From JBLIAZ01 sp047632015 (GTDB taxonomy: Bacteria > Bacteroidota > Bacteroidia > Flavobacteriales_C > GCA-002722245), in contig JBLIBC010000190.1 of assembly GCA_047632015.1 (NCBI GenBank), positions 1 through 5,651 on the forward strand: DNA of 5,651 bases, in the 5' to 3' direction. Shown here piece after piece: positions 1-5,651 of the stretch (position 1 is its first letter; every line of letters starts with the position of its first letter). Position numbers and translations under genes: made by a program. Below the pieces are notes generated by a model. It was not told the origin of the DNA and did no database searches. It worked only from the letters and a program-made list of their open reading frames with translations.

Positions 1-1
1 T

Positions 2-1033
2 GCAACAGGATCCAAACCAAATATGTTTGGATGGAAAGGTCAGGACTTAAAAGGTGTAGGAGGTTTGTGCAGTTACCAGGACTTACAAAACATGGAAAAG
101 TACACCCAAGGCATAAAGCGAGGTGTAGTAGTAGGTGGGGGATTAATTGGAATTGAAATGGCTGAGATGATGATTAGCCGTGGAATTGACGTTACTTTCT
201 TGGTTCGTGAACGTCATTTTTGGGAACACATACTTCCTAAAAATGAGTCAAACATGATCATGAGACACATGAAAGAGCATCATTTGGATTTGAGGTTAAG
301 CACTGAATTAGACAAAATAATTGGTGATGAAAATGGAAGAGCGAAAGCCGTTAAAACCAGCACTGGAGAAATCATCGAGTGCGAATGGGTGGGGTTAACT
401 GCAGGAGTAAGTCCGAATATAAAATTCCTAAATGATTCAGACATTGAACTAAATCGAGGTATTCTTGTGGATGCAAGTTTTAAAACAAACGTCGACAATG
501 TTTACGCTATTGGAGATTGCGCCGAATTTAGAACACACCCTTCAGGACGACGGAGCATTGAACAAGTTTGGTACACTGGAAAACTAATGGGTGAAACCTT
601 AGCAAAAACGCTAACAGGAACTCCAACTTCATATAGTCCAGGACATTGGTTTAACTCGGCGAAATTCTTTGATGTGGAATATCAAACCTATGGGATAGTG
701 CTTCCAAAATTGAAGGAACATGAAGCCAATTTTTACTGGGAAGACGAACAGGGTAAAATTTGTATTCACATGGTTTTTAACAAAGAAAACCGCGTTTTTA
801 TTGGCATCAATAATTTTGGTATTAGGATGCGTCACGATTCTTTTAATTATTGGTTAAATCAAAATGCTACGGTGGAATATGTCATGGAGCATTTAAAAGA
901 TGCCAATTTTGATCCTGAATTTTACAAACAGCATGAAGATCAAATAGTAGCTAAGTTTAATCAGGAACAAGGCACAAATATAAAGGTGAAGCAAAAAAGT
1001 TGGAAGAGGTTGTTAAAATACATAGCACGATAA
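2..1033 (+). CDS. FAD-dependent NAD(P)H oxidoreductase, 5' end outside window
   Basis: This is a flavoprotein of the pyridine nucleotide-disulfide oxidoreductase fold, resembling the NirB N-terminal, rubredoxin reductase and NADH oxidase types. It should pass electrons from NAD(P)H through FAD to an unknown acceptor. The frame is open to the left edge, and codons before the first ATG (position 23) read ATGSKPN, the conserved family motif after the first FAD half-domain. The gene therefore starts upstream, probably by about 100 residues including the first GxGxxG. Of 343 visible residues, 41-70 carry the NAD(P)-binding Rossmann motif (VVVGGGLIGIEMAE), 133-139 the AGVSPN turn, and 168-174 the second FAD motif (YAIGDCA). 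Residues after about 215 form a C-terminal domain of roughly 125 residues that I do not recognise, ending in a basic, possibly membrane-associating tail. The stop lies 4 bp before the iron-sulfur membrane protein, a likely electron partner (inference). The family is clear; the substrate is unknown. Confidence 0.93.
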   Translation, partial: ATGSKPNMFGWKGQDLKGVGGLCSYQDLQNMEKYTQGIKRGVVVGGGLIGIEMAEMMISRGIDVTFLVRERHFWEHILPKNESNMIMRHMKEHHLDLRLSTELDKIIGDENGRAKAVKTSTGEIIECEWVGLTAGVSPNIKFLNDSDIELNRGILVDASFKTNVDNVYAIGDCAEFRTHPSGRRSIEQVWYTGKLMGETLAKTLTGTPTSYSPGHWFNSAKFFDVEYQTYGIVLPKLKEHEANFYWEDEQGKICIHMVFNKENRVFIGINNFGIRMRHDSFNYWLNQNATVEYVMEHLKDANFDPEFYKQHEDQIVAKFNQEQGTNIKVKQKSWKRLLKYIAR

Positions 1034-1037
1034 CTAC

Positions 1038-2654
1038 ATGAAAGCAATTCAAAATATAGGTTTGGTTATACTTTTAGCAGCTTTTGCCATGTTTAATGCT
1101 GTGCTGTTCATTGGTGGGTTTTCGGTGTCGGAAGACGACATGGAAAAATTCGCAGAAAGCAAAGGAATCAAAAGTGAATATTTTGTAGAGCACTCGAGTG
1201 AAGTGGTTGGCGAGTACAGTAATGCCTTAGCACTTTCTGCATCCCTATTGGAACTTGCCGAAAAATCACACGCGTATCACAGAGCTGTCATTGTTGAACT
1301 TGAAAAACAAGGGGAGGAAAAACACATAGTAAATGTTGAATGGGGCAAAGTAATATGGCTAAAAAACATCAAAAAGCACAGTGATTTCGCGTACCCTTTA
1401 GTGATAGGAACTGGAAGTGGTTTTGTGGTGAACAACAAACTTTTGCTATTTTTATTGACGTTCATACTAGGCGCTATTGGTGGTTTATTACATGTATTGC
1501 CTCGTTTAAAAACCGAAGGACCAGCCGGTATTAAAAACGATAAAATGTTTCAAAACCAAGCTACTAATAAAGGGTGGATAGCATGGTTGGTGTTTGGCTA
1601 TTTAGTAAGCTTTTATATTGTATTGTATTTTTTTCCAGACGTACTAGTTAACCTGGTATATGTAGTTGATCCCGTAAGTATCTTTTTAAAGGGAAGCCCC
1701 GCATCACAATGGTTTTTGTACGGTATGTTGTATTGCTTCTTTATGACCGTAATGGGCATCAAAATGATGATTAAATACCGACATAATAAATATCAAATTG
1801 TAAGGACCGTGTCGGTGTTGTTTTTCCAATTAGGCTTTGCTTTTTTAATTCCCGAGTTGCTTGTAAGGTATCAATTGCCTTGGTATGATTTTAAAAATGC
1901 GTGGCCGTTAGATTATACTTTCTTTTATGAATGGAACATCTCTAAATTGGTTGAAGCAGGAAACTTAGGAATGTTCATGATAATTTGGGGTGTGCTACTG
2001 ACCTTGGTTATTGTTCCGGTCATGGTGTACTTTTTTGGGAAAAGATGGTATTGCTCGTGGGTTTGTGGTTGCGGTGGTTTAGCTGAAACAGTGGGTGATC
2101 CTTATCGTCAACATTCGGACAAATCAGAAAAAGCGTGGAAGTTTGAAAGGTACATCATTCATGGGGTGCTGCTGTTTGCTATTTTAATGACCATAGGAAC
2201 ATTAACGAGATCAGAATTTTTCTTATGGATTCCAACAGAAGACCTCAGGTTTTGGTACGGTTTCGCAATTGGATCAATTTTTTCTGGAGTGATCGGAACG
2301 GGCTTCTACCCTATTTTTGGCAACAGGGTTTGGTGTCGTTTTGGATGTCCATTAGCTGCGTACATGGGAATTGTGCAACGTTTTAAATCCAGGTTTAGAA
2401 TTACTACTAACGGTGCGCAATGTATTTCCTGTGGGAATTGCTCCACTTATTGTGAACAAGGAATTGACGTGAGAGCTTATGCTCAAAAAGGTGAAAACAT
2501 AGTGCGTGCTAGTTGTGTGGGATGTGGAATTTGTTCTGCAGTTTGTCCTCGAGGGGTGTTAAAATTAGAAAATGGACCTGAGGAAGGTAGAATTACTGAA
2601 AATCCAATCAACATTGAGAAGGGTAAAATCACTTTGAACGATTTATCAAAATGA
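1038..2654 (+). CDS. Polytopic membrane 4Fe-4S protein, NosR/NapH/CcoG-like
   Basis: This inner-membrane protein of 538 residues probably carries electrons between a cytoplasmic donor and a membrane or extracytoplasmic acceptor. I read about eight membrane segments: 5-27, 134-154, 180-200, 223-243, 254-273, 311-334, 371-390 and 403-425. Charge distribution puts residues 28-133 outside the cell and the C-terminus inside. Two paired cysteine motifs typical of the NosR/NapH family lie at the cytoplasmic ends of segments: C339/C343 (followed by C345) and C433/C437-Pro. A ferredoxin domain follows, with C462-C465-C468-C472 and C493-C496-C499-C503-Pro, enough for two [4Fe-4S] clusters. The outer N-terminal domain of about 105 residues lacks an obvious SGAT-type flavinylation motif, unlike classical NosR. 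The start at 1038 is 4 bp after the oxidoreductase stop and gives a good first membrane helix. The stop overlaps the next gene by ATGA, suggesting translational coupling. The class is secure; the partner and the process are not. Confidence 0.93.
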   Translation: MKAIQNIGLVILLAAFAMFNAVLFIGGFSVSEDDMEKFAESKGIKSEYFVEHSSEVVGEYSNALALSASLLELAEKSHAYHRAVIVELEKQGEEKHIVNVEWGKVIWLKNIKKHSDFAYPLVIGTGSGFVVNNKLLLFLLTFILGAIGGLLHVLPRLKTEGPAGIKNDKMFQNQATNKGWIAWLVFGYLVSFYIVLYFFPDVLVNLVYVVDPVSIFLKGSPASQWFLYGMLYCFFMTVMGIKMMIKYRHNKYQIVRTVSVLFFQLGFAFLIPELLVRYQLPWYDFKNAWPLDYTFFYEWNISKLVEAGNLGMFMIIWGVLLTLVIVPVMVYFFGKRWYCSWVCGCGGLAETVGDPYRQHSDKSEKAWKFERYIIHGVLLFAILMTIGTLTRSEFFLWIPTEDLRFWYGFAIGSIFSGVIGTGFYPIFGNRVWCRFGCPLAAYMGIVQRFKSRFRITTNGAQCISCGNCSTYCEQGIDVRAYAQKGENIVRASCVGCGICSAVCPRGVLKLENGPEEGRITENPINIEKGKITLNDLSK

Positions 2655-4123
2655 ATTATTTAGAAGTCATTTTTCTTAGTATTGTAGTTGTTTTCGGGGC
2701 TAGCCTTTTGTTTATAGCTTTGTACAGCATATCACAAATTCAGCTGGTTTTCAGGTACTTAAAATTCAAAAAGAAAGCTGTTTTGGTCTTTGACGAAAAC
2801 AGCTGCCCATCGGTTTGTATCCAACTTCCAATTTACAACGAGCTGTATGTTTCAAAAAGATTGCTTGAAGCAGTGACCAAAATTAAGTATCCTGCCAGTA
2901 AGCTTGAATTCCAAATTCTTGACGATTCAACTGACGAGACACAGGAAATACTTAAAAGAGAAGTGGAGCGACACAAAGCTTTAGGGTTTAACATGACCTA
3001 TATTCATAGGGTTGACAGGAAGGGTTACAAAGCTGGCGCTTTAAAAGAAGGACTAGCTATCACAAATGCAGATTTAATTGCCATTTTTGATGCAGATTTT
3101 GTGCCTTCGGAGGATTTTTTAAACGATACAGTTCCTCAATTTATCAATGCTAAGGTGGGAATGGTTCAAACTTGTTGGGAGCACATTAACAAAAATTACT
3201 CGTTGCTTACCAAGCTACAAGCTTTTGCTTTGGATGCACATTTTTCAGTGGAACAAGTTGGTCGTAATTCAAATGACAACTTCATTAATTTTAATGGAAC
3301 TGCCGGAATATGGAGAAAGGCTTGTATTCTAGATGCTGGTGATTGGAGCGCGGATACTTTGACTGAAGATTTGGACTTAAGTTACAGAGCACAATTGAAA
3401 AACTGGAAATTTGTTTATTTGGAGGATGTCAAATCTCCTGCTGAACTTCCTCCAGTAATGAGTGCGCTAAGATCCCAACAATACAGGTGGACTAAAGGTG
3501 GAGCTGAAACAGCTAAAAAACACTTGTGGAATGTATTAAAATCAGGAAAACCGTTTTCGGATAAGTGGCACGGATTTTTTCACTTATTAAACAGTTCCAT
3601 TTTTGTTTGCATTTTGGTGAGCGGTGTCATTAGTATTCCTTTGTTGTTTTTAAAACAAGATTTCAAGCAGTACGATTACCTGTTCTTGATCTCGTCGGTA
3701 CTTCTTTTGAGTTTTATATCAGTGAGTGCATTGTATGCCGTTTCAAGTATTCAAAAACACGAATCACGTGAGCAAGGTTGGTTGCACTTTTTAAAGCACT
3801 TTCCATTGTTTTTAAGTTTTTCAATGGGGTTGTCATTTCATAACGCAAGCGCAGTATTAGAAGGATATTTTGGAAGAAAAACTCCTTTTGTAAGGACACC
3901 AAAATTCAACATTCAAAATGGTTCCGACAGCTGGAAAAAGAATAGTTATTTAGGTAAAAATTTCAACGTATACACCATATTTGAAGCGTTCCTGTTTTTA
4001 TACTTTTTAACCGGATTAGTTGCAGCTTTTGCGTTCGGGGACTTTAGCCTCTTCTTTTTTCATGTACTTTTATGTGCTGGATTCGGACTGGTATTTTTTT
4101 TCTCCATTAAACAATCAAAATAA
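2651..4123 (+). CDS. Membrane family 2 glycosyltransferase, cellulose synthase/CslA-like
   Basis: This 490-residue inverting glycosyltransferase should use a nucleotide sugar on the cytoplasmic face of the membrane. It has an N-terminal membrane helix (about 5-27), a GT2 catalytic domain (about 54-290) and a C-terminal membrane region with helices near 311-333, 343-365, 441-462 and 464-485, plus a hydrophobic or amphipathic stretch near 381-399. Catalytic signatures are complete: DDSTD at 91-95, DAD at 147-149 (metal and sugar nucleotide), TED at 238-240 (catalytic base D240) and QQYRW at 276-280. The PAELPP...RSQQYRW region resembles CslA/glucomannan synthase-type enzymes and bacterial homologues. 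No PilZ domain follows, and no BcsB-like gene is adjacent, so ordinary BcsA cellulose synthase is unlikely. Translation starts within the ATGA overlap with the iron-sulfur protein; the arsM-like gene follows 8 bp later. Sugar and acceptor (polysaccharide, lipid or arsenical) cannot be told from sequence. Confidence 0.94.
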   Translation: MNYLEVIFLSIVVVFGASLLFIALYSISQIQLVFRYLKFKKKAVLVFDENSCPSVCIQLPIYNELYVSKRLLEAVTKIKYPASKLEFQILDDSTDETQEILKREVERHKALGFNMTYIHRVDRKGYKAGALKEGLAITNADLIAIFDADFVPSEDFLNDTVPQFINAKVGMVQTCWEHINKNYSLLTKLQAFALDAHFSVEQVGRNSNDNFINFNGTAGIWRKACILDAGDWSADTLTEDLDLSYRAQLKNWKFVYLEDVKSPAELPPVMSALRSQQYRWTKGGAETAKKHLWNVLKSGKPFSDKWHGFFHLLNSSIFVCILVSGVISIPLLFLKQDFKQYDYLFLISSVLLLSFISVSALYAVSSIQKHESREQGWLHFLKHFPLFLSFSMGLSFHNASAVLEGYFGRKTPFVRTPKFNIQNGSDSWKKNSYLGKNFNVYTIFEAFLFLYFLTGLVAAFAFGDFSLFFFHVLLCAGFGLVFFFSIKQSK

Positions 4124-4131
4124 CATTTATC

Positions 4132-5100
4132 ATGGCATATTTAGACGTAACAAAAGATGTATACAGGGAAGCAGCATTAACACCTGACGTGGGACTTTGT
4201 TGCACCACTACCCCTGTTTGGCAATTGCCAGAATTGGATATTCCTAGTATCATGTTGCAAATGAATTACGGATGCGGTAGTACTGTTCACCCTAGGGATT
4301 TAGTGGACAGTCCAAACATTTTATATGTAGGTGTAGGTGGTGGAATGGAGTTGTTACAATTTGCCTATTTCAGCCGAAAAAAAGGTGGAGTAATTGGTGT
4401 GGATGTAGTGGATGAAATGTTGGAGGCGAGCAGGAAAAATTTCAAAGAAGCTGAAGAAAAAAATCCTTGGTTTAAGTCCGAATATGTCGATTTAAAAAAA
4501 GGAGATGCTTTGAACTTACCTATGGAGGACAACAGCATTGATGTCGCAGCTCAGAACTGTTTGTTTAACATATTCACACACGAGGATTTAAAAAAAGCTA
4601 TTGCTGAAATGTACAGGGTACTTAAGCCTCATGGGAGATTAGTTTTATCTGATCCTACAAGTGAAGATGTAATGCCAGACAACTTAAAAAATGATGACAA
4701 ATTGAGAGCTCTTTGTTTAAGTGGAGCACTTCCTTTAAAAGAGTATATAAAAATGCTTACTGATGCTGGTTTTGGAACCATCGAAGTCAGAGCTAAAAGA
4801 CCATACAGGATGTTGTCCCCAAACTTGTATGACGTGCAAGAAAATATCATGATTGAAAGTGTGGAGGTATGTGCTATTAAGGATCCTATGCCTGAGGATG
4901 GACCTTGTGTCTTCACTGGTAAAACGGCTATTTACTACGGCAATAACGAGCAGTTTGACGACAAAAAAGGACATGTGTTGTTGCAAAATCAACCGATTGC
5001 AGTTTGTGATAAAACAGCTGGGGATTTGGAAGCTTTAGGGATGGCGGAATTGCATATTAGCGAAAGCACCTGGTTTTATGATGGAGGGGGGTGTTGTTGA
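4132..5100 (+). CDS. arsM: Arsenite S-adenosylmethionine methyltransferase (ArsM family)
   Basis: This 322-residue cytosolic enzyme should transfer methyl groups from S-adenosylmethionine to trivalent arsenic, for detoxification or as the first step to arsenosugars. The class I methyltransferase core runs from about 60 to 175, with glycine-rich motif I at 64-71 (LYVGVGGG), the acidic residue D91 in GVDVVDEM, and a GDALNLPMED segment at 124-133. From memory of human AS3MT, C23 or C24 matches Cys32, C48 (YGCG) matches Cys61, C143 (QNC) matches Cys156 and C195 (CLSGAL) matches Cys206. All arsenic-handling cysteines thus seem present. The C-terminal region (about 255-312) also aligns with the AS3MT C-terminal domain, and the protein ends GGGCC, a cysteine pair common in ArsM tails. 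These features separate it from UbiE/MenG-type methyltransferases. The 8-bp gap after the glycosyltransferase argues for cotranscription. No ArsR-type regulator is visible. Whether the physiological product is a volatile methylarsenical or an arsenosugar precursor is unknown. Confidence 0.94.
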   Translation: MAYLDVTKDVYREAALTPDVGLCCTTTPVWQLPELDIPSIMLQMNYGCGSTVHPRDLVDSPNILYVGVGGGMELLQFAYFSRKKGGVIGVDVVDEMLEASRKNFKEAEEKNPWFKSEYVDLKKGDALNLPMEDNSIDVAAQNCLFNIFTHEDLKKAIAEMYRVLKPHGRLVLSDPTSEDVMPDNLKNDDKLRALCLSGALPLKEYIKMLTDAGFGTIEVRAKRPYRMLSPNLYDVQENIMIESVEVCAIKDPMPEDGPCVFTGKTAIYYGNNEQFDDKKGHVLLQNQPIAVCDKTAGDLEALGMAELHISESTWFYDGGGCC

Positions 5101-5137
5101 TTTCACTTTGCAATTGTAAATTTAGAACTTAACCTCA
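5101..5137 (+). other. Short A/T-rich spacer between arsM and the VOC gene
   Basis: This 37-bp gap is the largest non-coding stretch in the window. It contains no inverted repeat followed by a T-run and no clear Shine-Dalgarno sequence. A TTTG near its start does not form a convincing Bacteroidota promoter (TAnnTTTG with an upstream TTG about 19-21 bp away). Transcription most likely reads through from arsM. Confidence 0.6.
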
Positions 5138-5651
5138 ATGAAATTTAGAAAGCTTAGCCTGTACACAAATAATTTAGAATCAGAATTTCAATTTTACGCT
5201 AATACTTTAGGCTTTGAGGTAGTAGAAAGTGGCCCAACTCGTTTTTCGGTTAAGGTGGGGTGGAGTCAATTATCCTTTGCTAAAAGTGAGAGTGAACACA
5301 AATACCATTATTGTTTCTTAATTCCCTCAAACCAATTGGATCAAGCGTTAGATTGGGTCGAAAAAAGAACTGAGGTCATCATAATAGAAAAAAACAAGAA
5401 GATTCAGAATTTCAAAACATGGAATGCGGACTCTTTTTACTTCAACGATGCAAGTGGGAATTTAGCTGAGTTCATTGTTCGTCATGATTTAAACAATTCA
5501 AACTCGTCTAGTTTTGATTTACCTATGGCACTGGGCATCAATGAAATTGGTATGCCCACAACTGATATCTCAAATACAAACAATCAACTTGTAACGGAAA
5601 TTGACTCTAAATTTTGGAAGGGAGATTACGAAAGGTTTGGAACCAATGGAA
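5138..5651 (+). CDS. Glyoxalase/VOC-superfamily protein, 3' end outside window
   Basis: The frame is open from the ATG at 5138 to the right edge, giving 171 residues plus one base. Residues 1-115 form one VOC module: an N-terminal strand and helix (LYTNNLESEFQFYANTLGFEVV region, 8-29), a middle strand with H57, and the diagnostic FNDASGNLAEF at 102-112 containing E111. H57 and E111 sit at usual VOC metal-ligand positions, but the usual first histidine appears replaced by K5, so metal binding may be altered. A second module seems to begin near residue 132 (INEIGMP, 134-140) and is cut by the window edge. A CC pair like that of the C-As lyase ArsI is absent; C59 is the only cysteine seen. VOC proteins include lyases, dioxygenases, resistance proteins and isomerases, so the reaction cannot be named. 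It starts 37 bp after arsM on the same strand, with no terminator between, so it is probably in the same operon. Confidence 0.87.
   Translation, partial: MKFRKLSLYTNNLESEFQFYANTLGFEVVESGPTRFSVKVGWSQLSFAKSESEHKYHYCFLIPSNQLDQALDWVEKRTEVIIIEKNKKIQNFKTWNADSFYFNDASGNLAEFIVRHDLNNSNSSSFDLPMALGINEIGMPTTDISNTNNQLVTEIDSKFWKGDYERFGTNG

Larger units (their letters stand above)
2..5651 (+). other. Probable single operon of five genes, both ends outside window
   Basis: All five genes are on the plus strand with gaps of 4, -4, 8 and 37 bp. No terminator hairpin or promoter was seen between them, so one transcript is the simplest reading. The order is FAD oxidoreductase, membrane ferredoxin protein, GT2 glycosyltransferase, ArsM, VOC protein. 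The promoter and any arsenic-responsive regulator would have to lie left of the window. The first three junctions are tight enough for translational coupling; the last is looser, and the VOC gene could be partly independent. Confidence 0.75.

Noticed and set aside
23..25. ATG at 23 as the start of the oxidoreductase
   Set aside because: The frame is open to the left edge and the codons before it encode the conserved ATGSKPN motif, so this is an internal methionine and the first FAD-binding part lies outside the window.
3147..3332. Plus-strand 61-codon frame inside the glycosyltransferase
   Set aside because: It covers the conserved catalytic region of the GT2 gene in another frame and has no family character.
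2651..4123. Calling the glycosyltransferase bcsA (cellulose synthase)
   Set aside because: It is about 490 residues with no PilZ domain and no bcsB/bcsZ/bcsC neighbours; sequence is closer to CslA-type GT2 enzymes.
4629..4992. Two overlapping minus-strand open frames of 95 and 85 codons inside arsM
   Set aside because: They lie wholly within a well-supported conserved gene, show no recognisable domain and overlap each other; they are chance shadows.
5101..5137. Promoter or terminator between arsM and the VOC gene
   Set aside because: The TTTG near 5107 lacks the TA of the TAnnTTTG element and a properly spaced TTG, and no hairpin plus T-run is present.
5092..5148. UGA of arsM read as selenocysteine (tail CCU), given that some arsenosugar ArsS proteins are selenoproteins
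   Set aside because: Readthrough would add only 16 codons before TAG with no family resemblance, no evident SECIS-like stem-loop follows, and GGGCC is a normal ArsM ending.
5138..5651. Naming the VOC gene arsI
   Set aside because: The visible part lacks the vicinal cysteine pair of ArsI, and a VOC fold alone does not define function.

Overview
The window is AT-rich and fully coding on the plus strand. It holds five genes: the left one is missing its 5' end and the right one its 3' end. Spacings are tight (4 bp, a 4-bp ATGA overlap, 8 bp and 37 bp), so they probably form one operon. No start codon has a clear Shine-Dalgarno sequence; the bases before the starts are A/T-rich. Together with low GC and the character of the proteins, this suggests a member of the Bacteroidota (inference; no taxonomic marker gene is present).

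Layout from left to right: (1) an FAD/NAD(P)H-dependent pyridine-nucleotide oxidoreductase lacking its N-terminus; (2) a polytopic membrane protein of the NosR/NapH/CcoG-like type, with two Cx3C motifs and a C-terminal 2x[4Fe-4S] ferredoxin domain; (3) a membrane-bound family 2 glycosyltransferase of the cellulose-synthase/CslA type; (4) an ArsM-type arsenite S-adenosylmethionine methyltransferase that keeps the conserved arsenic-binding cysteines; (5) the start of a glyoxalase/VOC-superfamily protein that runs off the right edge.

The clearest functional anchor is ArsM, which methylates trivalent arsenic. In many bacteria ArsM starts arsenosugar synthesis. Here it lies with a flavin dehydrogenase, a membrane iron-sulfur electron carrier and a lipid- or polysaccharide-type glycosyltransferase. 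A plausible but unproven reading is a membrane-associated pathway in which genes 1 and 2 move electrons from NAD(P)H to or across the membrane, ArsM makes methylated arsenic, and the glycosyltransferase attaches a sugar to a membrane acceptor, possibly to give an arsenosugar lipid or glycan. The radical SAM partner ArsS, usual for arsenosugar synthesis, is not in the window and could lie outside it.

I see no RNA genes, mobile elements, CRISPR arrays, convincing promoters or terminators, or long repeats. No gene-free stretch exceeds 37 bp.
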